From Ailurus styani (taxonomy: Eukaryota; Chordata; Mammalia; Carnivora; Ailuridae): a stretch of 64,000 bases of DNA. Location: assembly GCA_002007465.1 (NCBI GenBank), contig LNAC01000102.1, positions 4,014,147 to 4,078,146 of the forward strand, read 5' to 3'. A program made the translations under genes and the position numbers. The notes beneath the pieces were generated by a model. The model ran no database searches. It was given only the letters and a program-made list of their open reading frames with translations, and was not told where the DNA came from. Every line of letters begins with the position of its first letter. Within the stretch, counting starts at the first letter, position 1. Shown piece after piece: positions 46,112-57,629 of this stretch.

Positions 46112-46969
46112 AATGTTGACATATGACTATAACTTGCCAAAATTCATACTGAAAGTGTCTCTTAAATGCAAAATAAAGGGGAAAAATAAGTAATTGAGAA
46201 AATCACCTTAGGTGTTAAGAACTATAAAAAGAAAGTGATTTCTTTTTAGGAGAAAATTATTCTAGGTGCTATGCCAGCAACTACTAATCTTGGAGTTTGA
46301 ACTCTCAATGTTTTAAAAAATATCTCCAAAGGAAATCCTAAAATTAAATGCAATCTTTATGCAACAATATATGCAATATGATTATAGCATTGTTATTCAC
46401 TTATACTCAAGTATACATGTAACTTCCTGACACAAAAGCTACAAAGTTTATGAGTTAAATACACCAAGTATATATTATCTGAGACCGAAGGTATAAATAA
46501 TCAAATAAATAAATAAGAGAGAAGGTATAGTTCTTACCTACATAAGAATTCCCATTAATGTAAAAGAAATGAAGAAAACAGAAAATTACCATTAGATAAA
46601 CACCAAGTAATAATAGTTACCAGGAAGATTCACCAATGGATGCTAAAGTTAGTGGGTGAAAGCTTAAGGAAAAACGGAATTTGCATAGTTTCAGAGTATC
46701 TTCACTCAAGATCTTTATTAAATACAAAGAAAAAAAATTTTTTTTACATTGAGAAATCCAGTAGAAACTACCTAACCCCACAAGATAAACATAAACAGAC
46801 ATCAACATTACCCCTGATGTGATGTGTTTTAAAAAGACACATCACTTTTGTAGAAGTCTTGCCAAAAATGCATAGCCTCAGTCTAATAAGACACCATCAT
46901 ATAAACTCAAATTGAGAGGCATTCTACAAAGTAACTGATCATTACTCTTCAAAACTGTCAGAGAAACTT

Positions 46970-47220
46970 AAGAGGCATGACAAATAATGTAGTATGAGAT
47001 TCCAAACTGGATTTTAGAGGAGAAAATAAGTATTAGTGAAAACTGGTGAAACAGCTTAGTTAAGAATGTTACAACAACGCCAATTTCTTAGGTTTGATAA
47101 ATGTACTACTGTGACAGTAGGATGTTACGACAGGGGAAAGTAGGTAAAGGGTAAATGACTACTCCATACTATTTTTACAATTTTTCTCTAAGCCAAAAAT
47201 GATTTCAAAATTAAAAAAAT
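46970..47220 (+). mobile_element. Probable old L1 3' UTR fragment
   Basis: aacgccaatttcttaggttt, gataaatgtactactgtgac, aaaatgatttcaaaatt resemble the L1 3' UTR. Diverged. Confidence 0.5.
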
Positions 47221-47439
47221 TTAAAGATTATTCTTACCTAATGAATGTCATCAAATAAATTTTAAAGATTATTTGCAACAAACCTGGGGCTGACTGGTCT
47301 CTAAAACCATAAGAATGGGCAAAATCACTTAAATCACCAAAATGCATTTGTGCAATGGGAATGATAATACCTACTGTGCAGTTCTTTTCTGAGAATTAGA
47401 AATAACTTTCTTTCTGATCTAGCAAGAAAATACTAAAGC

Positions 47440-47660
47440 ACAGTGGTAACAAGCATGGGCTTTCGTATCAAATAAACGTAGACTGCCAGCTCCATGTCTG
47501 TGAGCAAGCTGTGTAATCCCGCTGTGCTTCAGTTTCCTCTGTACACAATGTAGGTAAAGTAAAATTTAGCTTAAAGGATCTCAGATAATGAGTTAGGATA
47601 AAAGTAAATAATGAATATAAAGCATCTGACTCAGCATCCTGTCAAGTTCAAAGAAGATTT
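47440..47660 (+). mobile_element. MIR SINE, sense
   Basis: agcatgggctttcgtatcaa, gctgtgtaatcccgctgtgc, ttcagtttcctctgtacaca. Ancient. Confidence 0.8.
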
Positions 47661-48558
47661 AAGGTATAACAGAATGAATGTTGAAGTGTGTAGTCATTAT
47701 TAATAAACTTAATGAGCATAACCATGTAGTGCCAAGTATAATAATATGTATTCATAACTGCAAAGTTGTTAAGAAAGGATGAAATTTGGAATATTCTTAG
47801 CATAAAATAGGTAAATGTTCAATATACGATTTGTTTCCACTCAGCGTAGCAAAGAATATAGGTGCTTTAAAAAACAAACTCTTAGCTACCAGGAAAACCC
47901 AGTTGTTTAAATTATTAGATTTTGGAAAAGAACCAGTAGTGCTATGGTTTAAGCAAGAAAAGGCCTGGGACAAACAAGACAGACACACAGATTAAGAATC
48001 ACTATTCTAGATAATAAAAATCAATTTGATGTGACATATTTTCCATAAATATTATTGGCCTTTATTTTTTCCCTAGTATCAGTATATTAAAAGATTATTT
48101 CAAGAAAAATAAAAATTTCTATGCACAACTATTTTCCAACATATGTTATTAACACAATTGTATCAGGTATGGTCTCTTTTAAATTCAGTGGTTGCCTAAT
48201 ATATAGTCTAAATTTTAGGATCAGAACCATTTAAAACTACATCATATGAGATTATAATACAGTTCAATAAAACACAATTTTAAAGCTATAGCCCATCTAT
48301 AGTTAATTATGTAGATCCTGAATTTAATGAAAATAATAATTTAAAAAAGATTTCACACTGTAATCTCATTGTGTAACTATTCCCTGATAATTTCAGGTCA
48401 CGGTTAAATAAGATTTCAAATTAGTTATAAGAAAGGCTTTTCTATATGTATCTATATACTTGGGAGTATTCTAAAACCAGTGTTATATCTCTACTTTTAC
48501 CTTTATACAACTATTCAAAACCCTTCACAAGTGTTAATAAGTAAAACTGTACACTTAC

Positions 48559-48629
48559 CAACAACTTGAGGCCGACTCAACCTTACAGAATTATTCTCAA
48601 ATTTTTGGACATGAGGTGGGTATTCTTTC
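48559..48629 (-). CDS. SENP6: SENP6 exon: KEYPPHVQ block
   Basis: This 71-bp exon completes an Arg codon and reads KEYPPHVQKFENNSVRLSRP then QVV, ending one base into an Asp codon. Part of the disordered N-terminal region; KEYPPHVQK matches human. The acceptor is TTTTTTAG and the donor is GTAAGTG. It can also be joined in frame directly to the exon at 62138 if the microexon at 57609 is skipped. Confidence 0.95.
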
Positions 48630-49744
48630 CTAAAAAAGGAAATTTATATAGATTTAACAGAAAAAATATTTCAAAATAAAAAGGCTGAGGGAATACCTAC
48701 AATATGTTTACTAAAGGCAAACCATAGCTTCTTTGCCTTATAAAAAAGCGATACTATAAAATAATAAAACTACAGTATGCAAACATAATAAAGCTTAATA
48801 CAGTGCAAGGTCCCTAAAAACAGTGACTACATTTTATTTAGACTTAATCTGTCAAAGCACATAGCAAGCAGACTTTCAAATAAATAGTTAATAATAGAAG
48901 AATCCAAATTATTGTCCTTTTAAAGTAGCCACCAAAGCTATATGGTGCACAAAACTTTAGCTTTCTTTTGGAACTGCCTTCATAATCAATTTATAAAAAC
49001 CACATTAAAAAAAGAACATGTAATACTTCATTGTCACACGTTTTCTGAATTAAAAAATCAGCTTAATAATACCCAATTTGCCCAATTTTTCTGTAAACGT
49101 TTTTAGTTGTTTAAAAACAAATCAGTGACTAAAGGGAATATAAATAGTGATTAAGATATTGGCCTTGAGGAAAATTTCAAAATCAGAACAAAAATGTTAT
49201 GTACAAAACGAGCAGTTATGGAACAAGTATTTTAGTCTTATATTATGAATACATTATGGAGATATAATTCTACTTTAAAAAATACATTAAATCACATTGT
49301 CAGACTTCATATACAATTTTCAGGATTTTGAACATAATCCTTAGTAACTAAAGGTCCTAAAACAGCACTTAAATTCAAATATACACTAATTTGGGGGTAG
49401 CTATGAGATAAAAGTAAAGATTTATAAAAAGTGCAATAGACCAGGGAGCTATTATAGCTACTTTTCGACCCTAAATAAAAAATTTCTAAAAATATTCCCA
49501 TTTTACTTAGCCAGAAAATTAAAAATAAAAGAGGCTATACTATTATTTGCAAATTCATTCACACTAGTGATCAATACTAGTCAAAGTATATTAAGTAAAT
49601 AAAAATCCTGAAGAAATTTTTCCCAAAGAATTTCATATTCTTATGTTATAAAAGTCAAAACACCTAAATTAAAAACAATAGGAGAATGACATAAGAAGAA
49701 AATAAAATTGCAAGAGTACTGAAAGTAGTGTATTTGTAACAGCA

Positions 49745-49940
49745 GTTAGCAGCTAGTGAGCATCATGTGCCAGGTACTGTTCTAAGGTCTTTATACCTAA
49801 TAAGTACTTTAATCCTGAAAGTTACCTTATAAACTATGTATTATTATTAGCACTTTATAGATGAGACTGAGGTACAATACAGCTAGTTAACCTGCCTATA
49901 CTCACGTAAGTATTAAATAGCAACGCCAGAATCTGAAATC
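49745..49940 (-). mobile_element. MIR SINE, antisense
   Basis: catcatgtgccaggtactgt, tctaaggtctttatacctaa, agatgagactgaggtacaat. Ancient. Confidence 0.82.
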
Positions 49941-51358
49941 TGGCAAATTGCATCAATAATATGAGTAATGGGATTTTCATGATTATTGAGCAGCATTATT
50001 TGTACAACTGCGCAATTTCTACTCTGACAGAATTTTAAGATTCATGAGGATATGAGTTGTAAGGATGAGAATTTGCCTTAGAGACAGTAGTAGTACTAGC
50101 ACTTATAAAGGAAACAGGTATTCAGCTAATCATACTAAACTTAAAATAAAACTCATGTTTTTATATTCCATATACTTTCACACTAAAGAAGATATAATGT
50201 AGTCTTTAAATCAAACAATTTGTTTTTTAATCTCTAATTTTTATAACTCTGTGCTTTGGAAAAATAAAGGTATCAACTTTAAAATGCAACAGAGGCAATA
50301 AATCCTGAGCAAAATATGATGATACTAGTATGGTAAACTCCAAAAACTCTTTATTTTTAAAATAGTGGCTAACACAAATAGTATACATTCTTAAATACTA
50401 AGGATTATTAATACAGAAAATAATATTTGACAGAGAATGGGCACAAAATCTGAAAATACAGATATTTTGGATTTTTTTAGTTTGAACCTCTTGATTACTT
50501 ATTCTGGAATATGCTATAAATACAGGTTTATTCACTACTAACTGACATAAATTATCTAAGACAACCAATCACACATGTACATGGACTGGTGAAAATGCTG
50601 CATTAAATGGACTGTATTCTTTGGTATTTGACACAGTGCACTACACCATGACTTGCTAATGGGGAACAAACACCACATGGAATACCCATGACTACTATGT
50701 ATTATAATGCAAAGTTAATAAACTATTCTGTATATTGGACCTTATGGCCACAACATAATGAATATGTGCTACATATTTCCCTATATAAACAGGGAAAACC
50801 AATTTTCCTTTTAAAGTATGTATGAATAAATTACAGAAATAAAAGCATATCTTCAAATTTAATATTAGAATATAAGAATTTCAGGATGAAAGTTATTTTG
50901 ATAAGAAAATTTTTGAAAATTTTCTAGCCATAAACTATCTTGTATTCTTTAAAATATAGTTTTTAAAAAAATTGTTAGGTGATCAAAAAATCAAATTTTA
51001 TGTTAATTTCTTGGTTTGAGGGTTCCATCACTCTACAGATAGAAAAATTTCAAACTCCAGACAGCTCAAGCCTAGCATTTCTCAGTGGATATTTCTGTCT
51101 CACTTCAAACCAAGCAGAAGCACATAAACTTCCCTGTCATCTGTTATCTACAAGGTGGAGATTTTTTTTTTGCTTGTAAGGGTTTGTTTTTTGTGTAGAA
51201 GTTAAAACAAACAAACAAAAAACCCTCACCTCATGGACCCAACACTTTGTAAGTAGCATAAAACAATTGGAAAGCTTTTTTCCTTCTGTGCAGATTTGTT
51301 TAAATAACCTCAAAATGCTCTGCTTAAGGGTGATAGTCCTCAACCCTGAAAGTTTTTT

Positions 51359-51693
51359 AAAAATAAGCTTAATTTTGTAATAATTTTAGATATGCAGAAG
51401 AGTGGAAAAGACAGTTCAGAATTATATCCCTCACCCAGTTTCTCCTAATGTTAGCACCTTCATCTTTATCATATATATGTCAAAAAAAANNNNCTCTCTC
51501 TGCCTGCCTCTCTGCCTACTTGTGATTTCTCTGTCAAATAAATAAAATCTTTAAAAAAAAAAAAAAATAAGCTTAATTTTGTAATAATTTTAGATATGCA
51601 GAAGAGTGGAAAAGACAGTTCAGAATTATATCCCTCACCCAGTTTCTCCTAATGTTAGCACCTTCATCTTTATCATATATATGTCAAAAAAAA
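51359..51693 (+). repeat. 131-bp direct duplication flanking a partial SINE and 4 N
   Basis: Bases 51359-51489 recur at 51563-51693. Between them are NNNN (51490-51493) and the last ~70 bp of a SINE. Best explained as one allele without and one allele with a SINE, stitched together. Confidence 0.9.
51494..51562 (+). mobile_element. CAN-SINE, 3' part only, cut by N
   Basis: ctctctctgcctgcctctct to aataaataaaatctttaaaa. The head is missing at the N run. Confidence 0.92.
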
Positions 51694-51749
51694 CAAACCC
51701 CAAAAAACCAAAGCAAAACAAACAAAAAACCAACATTGGTACACTACTA

Positions 51750-51777
51750 TTAAATAAATAAAATCTTTAAAAAAAAT
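51750..51777 (+). mobile_element. Isolated SINE tail
   Basis: taaataaataaaatctttaa plus an A run, without any SINE body, inside L1-like sequence. Either an extreme truncation or a collapsed insertion. Confidence 0.6.
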
Positions 51778-52980
51778 TTGAGGGTTAGGATATCACAGAG
51801 TTGAAGTGCCCTTCTCATCATATTGTATCAGGCAGTACATAAATATCAGTATGATTTCACTGGTGATGTTAACCTTGATCATTTGGCTAAAGTAGTGTTT
51901 CCCATGTTTCTCCACTCTGGAGTTACTATTTTTCCCTTTCTACACTCTATCTGTAAATAAACAAGTCAGTCCAGCACACAAAAGGGGTAGGATAGTTAAA
52001 CTTCACTTCCTTAAGTGTGGAGTATCTACACAAATTATTTAAAATTCTATAATAAAGAGCTGTCCATTTCCTTCTGTTCATTTTATGTAGCTTATAAAAC
52101 CCTAGGATAGATGAGTAAACAAATGACTTATTCAATCGTTTTTATTAATATGACACATGGATATTTTATACTTTAGGTTATAATCCAATTGTTTCAGTTT
52201 GGTCTTTGGGAACGCTTTCAGTTGGCTCCTGTGTCCCCTGGATGTGAGACATCATTTTTTTCTTTATTCTGGTAAAATATATATAATGCAAAATTTAGAG
52301 AAATATAGAACACTTCATAATCTACCTGTAATCCTTACATAAGGGCCATGAAAATCTTCTCTGTAATGTCAAAATTTTAGTATATGTGCTTTTGAAGCAA
52401 GTATTATTTTGTTTTTTAAGTACTTGGTTTCTAACACTAAGGCACCTCACATTCATTGTGTTTTCCTTAACCCAAACCTGGAATCAGTCATTTCTCCATG
52501 TTGCTTTTCTTAGAGAGTGGTATTAGAAACTAGGATCTGGGTGCTAGGTTTTTGTTGTCTTGTTTTCTGCTGGATTTTAATGACAGCTCATTTTATTAAT
52601 CTTTCCATTGCTCTAACTGATCTAAAAGATGTATATTTCTATAAAATAAATGTATTCATATTCAAATGTTAAAATTCATTATTCTAAACTCATGTTAAAC
52701 TCATAAATCAGTCTAATTTTCCAAGAGATACATTTAAAATCTTCCATAGCTATACTCTAACCAAGAACTTCTTGCATTTTAAATATTCTAAGGAAGTTTT
52801 ATGTAATTAGTTGTTATACTTTTATAGATTATGCCCATTACAAAACATGCTTTTTCCTATTTAGTAGTAATCCATAATTCCGTCTTTTTATTAAAATTAT
52901 ACTCCTGCTCTCTGTTTTCATCTTTTGTGACACTAAACAACCTTTTTTTACCTTACATAATGTTACTTTATCTCTGATTC

Positions 52981-53030
52981 TTTTTTTTTTTTTAAAGATT
53001 TTATTTATTTATTTCACAGAGGGAGAGAGN
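52981..53030 (-). mobile_element. CAN-SINE, tail part only, cut by N
   Basis: T run, aaagattttatttatttatt, cacagagggagagag, then a single N at 53030 and unrelated sequence. The remaining ~140 bp of the SINE is absent. Confidence 0.92.
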
Positions 53031-53634
53031 AAACAACATAGTATAACTGGGTTTAAGCCAAGCAATTTGTCTTTTACTAAATCAACCTCATTACAACCAC
53101 TGTTAACAGCTGACAGACTTCATGTTTTCCTTTCATCTTACTTTACTGTCTGTTGTATGTATTTCTATTATTTCGGTTTCCTCCTTTCCCCTATTTTTAC
53201 TGGTTTGCACAATTATTATTCATTTTCCTTCCCTAATTAACAAAGTTACCTTTCTTCTCAACCTTTATTCCAATTACATATTTCCGTTAACACATTATCA
53301 AGATTCCAGCCATTTCTTCAAGCAAGATGTTCTACTGCATCTCCAATGATCTGAGGTCTTTAAAATTCTATTTCTTGCCTTTCCAATTCTCCTACCAGAA
53401 AAAGGCCTTAAGATTCCTTTTATTTTTGCCTTTCTACCTCCCCAACTCCTAGATTTTACTGAATATTTAGTCACAGACTATTATTGATTTTCCTTTGTAG
53501 GACATCAGTATTTGGAAAGTGGAACATCCTTAGTCTTAACTGAATGCCACAGACTTAAAGTTTTATTTCACCAAATTACAGAAGTTATTATTCCATGGTT
53601 TACTTTTCATTAACAGTCTTTGCCATCAAAATAT

Positions 53635-53740
53635 AACCCACAGGAGTGGAGGAATCTTGTCTGTCTTGTTCATCACTCTACCCTTATGCCCAGAACATAG
53701 CAAGCACTTGAAAAATACTTGAAATGAATAAACGTGTATA
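53635..53740 (+). mobile_element. L2 LINE 3' end
   Basis: aatcttgtctgtcttgttca, gcccagaacatagcaagcac, aatacttgaaatgaataaac. Confidence 0.75.
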
Positions 53741-54559
53741 TCTAAAAGGTGGTATGCAATCAGAAGAGCATTTATCAGGTCAAATAACTGTACAAATGCT
53801 GCTGTACAAAGATGGTACTGTTGGCAAAAACTGAACCACTACTGGCCACCATGCAGAAACTTAAAAGACTAATTTTTCAGCCAAGGTATAATTCAGTCAT
53901 TTAAAGACAATGCAAACTTGTTTATATTTTTTGACTGGACATCTTGGTTGCAAATGGAATATACCAGGACTCTCTAGTCTGTTTACTCTCTTTCTTCCTA
54001 GTCTTTTTCTCAGGTTTCCATATTCAATCACTGTTTTCTTAACACTATGTTTTATGTGGCAAGACAAGTCATTCTTCTCTTCCTCTATTTATTCTTCTTT
54101 TAAAAAAAAAGTGTATTGCTGTTCTCAAGTATGGCTGTACTCTGTTAAATAAACTTAAGCTTCAATTGGTCAAATTTCTTAAAATAACAACAAAGTCACC
54201 AAAATTTTTACTAAAATTTCAATTAAATTTACTTTAAGGAGCACTGGTAACAACCAACCAGAAACATAATATAGGCCTCACAGTAAGTCTTACATACATT
54301 TATAAAGGATTTATAAATTATTAATTTTATTACTGGATATTTAATTTTAGTTGTTGTGAATAAAATTTTAGTCTCACTATACACTCCAATTGATCAGAGG
54401 TGAATGAAGGAAACAATTATTAACACTATTAGTCTTGTAGCCTATCATCCTGCTGCTCAACTTTATTATTTCTAAGGTTTAGATGACTCATAATTCCAAA
54501 GAAGACAGTATCATCTGGATATAATTTTATTTTCAGATTATCTTCAGAGAGCAATTGAT

Positions 54560-54980
54560 AATGCTATTATAAATTGGTACCACCTCTCTGTAAAACAATT
54601 TAGCAGTACTTCTGAAGAGCATTAAAATCATTTGTGACCTAGTCCAAATAATCCTTTACCAGAGATTTATTTATTTCGAGAGATTCACTTAGAAATTTAT
54701 AGATGAAGTTGTTCACGAATGTATCACATATAACAATAATGACCTAATGGGTAAATAAAATATGCATATCTGCAGGACAACCTATTATACATTCATTAAA
54801 AATCATTTTTAGAAGTCAACTTAATGACAGTGAAAAATGTTATGATGCAATGTTAAGTAAAAATTCAAAATATGCAGCTGTATTTTTATTATGATTCCAC
54901 ATGTGTTGGGTATATTAAGAAGTATGGGGAAAAACACTGGAAAGAAATACACTGGGATCCTAATAATGTAATTTCTATTT
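54560..54980 (+). mobile_element. Probable old L1 3' fragment
   Basis: aatttagcagtacttctgaa, attatacattcattaaaaat and gttaagtaaaaattcaaaat resemble the L1 3' region. Diverged. Confidence 0.5.
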
Positions 54981-56089
54981 TGAGAGCTTTTAGAAAATTA
55001 TAAAATCTCTATACTTGTCTTTTCAAATACACCCTTTATGTAAACATTCCTAGTATTACATATATGTTCTTTCATTGTATTCTAGTCATCTTTGTACTTT
55101 ATTGTTGTTTCAAAATTCCCTACAATATACACATGCTTTTTAAAACTTTTTAAAACTTTTAAATTTGAAAATCACTGTGTGCTTCAGTTTCATAATGGGT
55201 CAACAGATAGCTTATATACGCAGGAAAAAAAGAACAGTTCTAATACCAGGTTAAATATTCTAGATTGCTGGTACTACCAGATATACTGTATTCATGACCG
55301 ATCTGTCTAGGAGTCAGAAAAGAATTTGAGTCAAATTGTCAAAGTCACCTACAACAACAACAAAAATGGCAGCAATTTTTTGAAGTTTGCAAGCTCTAGA
55401 TCTTAATACTGTTATTTATTATTTATTACAGTGTGGTTTTAAACTCCATTGTGCCCAGTGTACAAGTAGGAAAAAATCTGGAAAAGATTAACCTTCCACA
55501 ACTACCTAGTTTTTGTTTATTATATAAACCATTCTCTTGTAAATATATCATTTAGTTCAGAAGTTTAGTCTCTCATGTATTGAAGGATAAATATAAAGGA
55601 TCTTCTTCTCCATAAAAATGAGAAAAAAGATGTGACTTAGTGTTCACAAGAAAGGAACAAAAGGGCTTATGTGAATTCACAAAGTAAATGTATTGATGCA
55701 AAAGTTCTTACCTCATCTATGTCCAACAAAGATAAACACGAAATAATTTTATATAAGGATCCAAAGGATTAATGGGCTAAGTTCAACCTAAAGATAACTA
55801 CACTACTGAATAAAGCACCCATGTATATTCATTATAAGGTATTTTATAAACAGCTGCTGTTTCATATCTAGTCCCTGGCAGTAATCTTAGTACAAAAGGC
55901 TGAAAGAATTTCAATATCTATAACTATTACAAAAATTCCAAATTTTACAGTATATAAGTCAGTTTTAAATAATTATCTCACTTGTTCTCACAAATCTTTA
56001 AAATTATTGAATTACTATCCCCATTTACAGTAAGTTGTATGCCTACTGGTATTGTTGATTACTCAATTCCACATCTTCTGACTCCTATT

Positions 56090-56210
56090 CCAGTATTATT
56101 CCAACCAGAATGTAAGCTCCAAGAAGGTAGGGATTTCTGTCTCCTCCTAGAATAGTGCCTGGCACATAAATTCATGAAATATTTGCTGAATGTATCAATG
56201 AACAAATCTC
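56090..56210 (+). mobile_element. L2 LINE 3' end
   Basis: gaatgtaagctccaagaagg, agtgcctggcacataaattc. Confidence 0.8.
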
Positions 56211-56645
56211 CACTACAGAAATATGCATAAGCCAAAATAGTGCAAAAAGTCAGTATAAACCCTCCAAGACTACTGTGAAAAACCAAAAAATCTAAGACCT
56301 TTACATTAATCTGAGAATATTAGAGTACTTACATTTTGCCTGGTATAGCATACAGGGAAAGTATTTAAATAAAACAAGAGGCTATTTTGAATTATGACTG
56401 TATAAAGAGTTATTTAATACATATTCTTCAGCAATTTTATTTTAAAAATCTTATTAATGGCTTTTCAAAAAACATGTAGTCACTTACAAGTCAAAAATTT
56501 TAAAGATAAAATGACTCATCTATATCTGACAGAAAATAACGCTTTACTCAAACAGAAAAACAGACACAATGGGACAATCATTTTTCTTTCCCAGGAGATA
56601 GAAAAATATCTGCACAACCCATTCACCTAAAACATGTAAGAATTG

Positions 56646-56722
56646 TGAATTATAAAATATTATATAGAATTATAAAATATGGATTATAAAATTATAAATT
56701 TAAAAAGAATTATAAAATATGC
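56646..56722 (+). repeat. AT-rich tandem repeat, gaattataaaatat units
   Basis: Three to four imperfect copies of gaattataaaatat. Confidence 0.8.
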
Positions 56723-57608
56723 CTGAAAAATTTGCTAAGAGGATCATCTTTGTATTTCCAAACCTTAAGGAAGGTGGAATATACAGCATTTTATAAAATA
56801 TTCAAGTTGTCCTCTTTGATTTCTCTACACCTTTAAAAAAATTATGGAGTTAAAATTATATAATTAAACAAACTTATAGAATGCCCCTTCTTTTGACCTT
56901 CACCAATGACATTTAAGTATTGGTTTAATACAAGGACTGTTCACCTGTTTTTTTGTGGGGAGGTTCATAAAAAGCTATTGAGATTCTCATAAAAAAGATG
57001 AACATGCACAAAAAATTCTATGTAATACACTGAAAAGTTATTCTTACAAACATTTGCTTTAAAACAATTACAATCATTTCACTACTCAAAGAAATGTGCA
57101 TTCTTAAAAAATTTGTTTCAGTGTTACTTACTTGCAACACTCCTGCTAAAGCACATGTGCCTACCAATGTTATCACAAAGGAAACAAACAGTGATCATAA
57201 GTTGTTTTGGGTCACAATAGGAATACATTGATTTTTAGAATTTTAACTCCATGCTTAAGGTATTCTAATTCCATTTTTCCCCTCGACTCTATCTAGTAAA
57301 GTATCAGTAAAATATAACAAGACTTCAATGCTATTAACTGAAAACCATTTATCACTAAGGCATTAAAATGTTCTACTTTTAAAAGGAAAGCAGTCACATC
57401 AGCATAAATATATAACCATATTGAAAATTATGGTAAAACACTACCACATAAGTCAAATATCATGTTCTGCCATTAATGTTTCCTTTTACTAAAATAATTA
57501 ATAAGCTTTATGATGAACTCTAAGTCAACGGATATTTTTCAAAGCATAAAAATAATCTCGACATTTACTGTTACATCCATGCTCTAATTTCATCAATATT
57601 AAGCTTAC

Positions 57609-57629
57609 CTTTCCTTTTGGTCCAGACTG
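57609..57629 (-). CDS. SENP6: SENP6 microexon, 21 nt, NAGNAG acceptor
   Basis: Seven codons that complete Ser, then read SLDQKE plus two bases of Arg, so the spliced product runs KTAAQSSLDQKERKEYPPH. The human protein as I remember it has SSLDRKERKEYPP here and a known isoform seven residues shorter, matching a 21-nt skippable exon. The acceptor is a tandem AAGCAG: the first AG gives 21 nt, the second (start at 57626) gives 18 nt and drops one Ser. The donor is GTAAGCT. Inclusion, short inclusion and skipping all keep the frame. Confidence 0.92.

Larger units (their letters stand above)
36957..48558 (-). other. SENP6: SENP6 intron (11.6 kb), L1- and SINE-rich
   Basis: Holds an internally deleted L1 (37115-40600) with SINEs inside and after it, an L2-like stretch, two old L1 3' pieces and a MIR. 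Nothing is recognised at 46115-46960 or 47665-48555. Confidence 0.75.
51350..52600 (-). mobile_element. Old L1 fragment (diverged)
   Basis: ataattttagatatgcagaa, tctcctaatgttagcacctt, ttatgacacatgga-like text, gttggctcctgtgtcccctg, atctgggtgctaggtttttg recall an old mammalian L1 end in antisense. Strand and limits are less certain than the class. Confidence 0.65.
48630..57608 (-). other. SENP6: SENP6 intron (9.0 kb)
   Basis: Holds a MIR, an old L1, two truncated SINEs beside N runs, L2 pieces and AT-rich repeats. No complete SINE was found. Nothing is recognised at 49945-51350, 53040-53630, 54985-56085 or 56725-57605. Confidence 0.7.
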
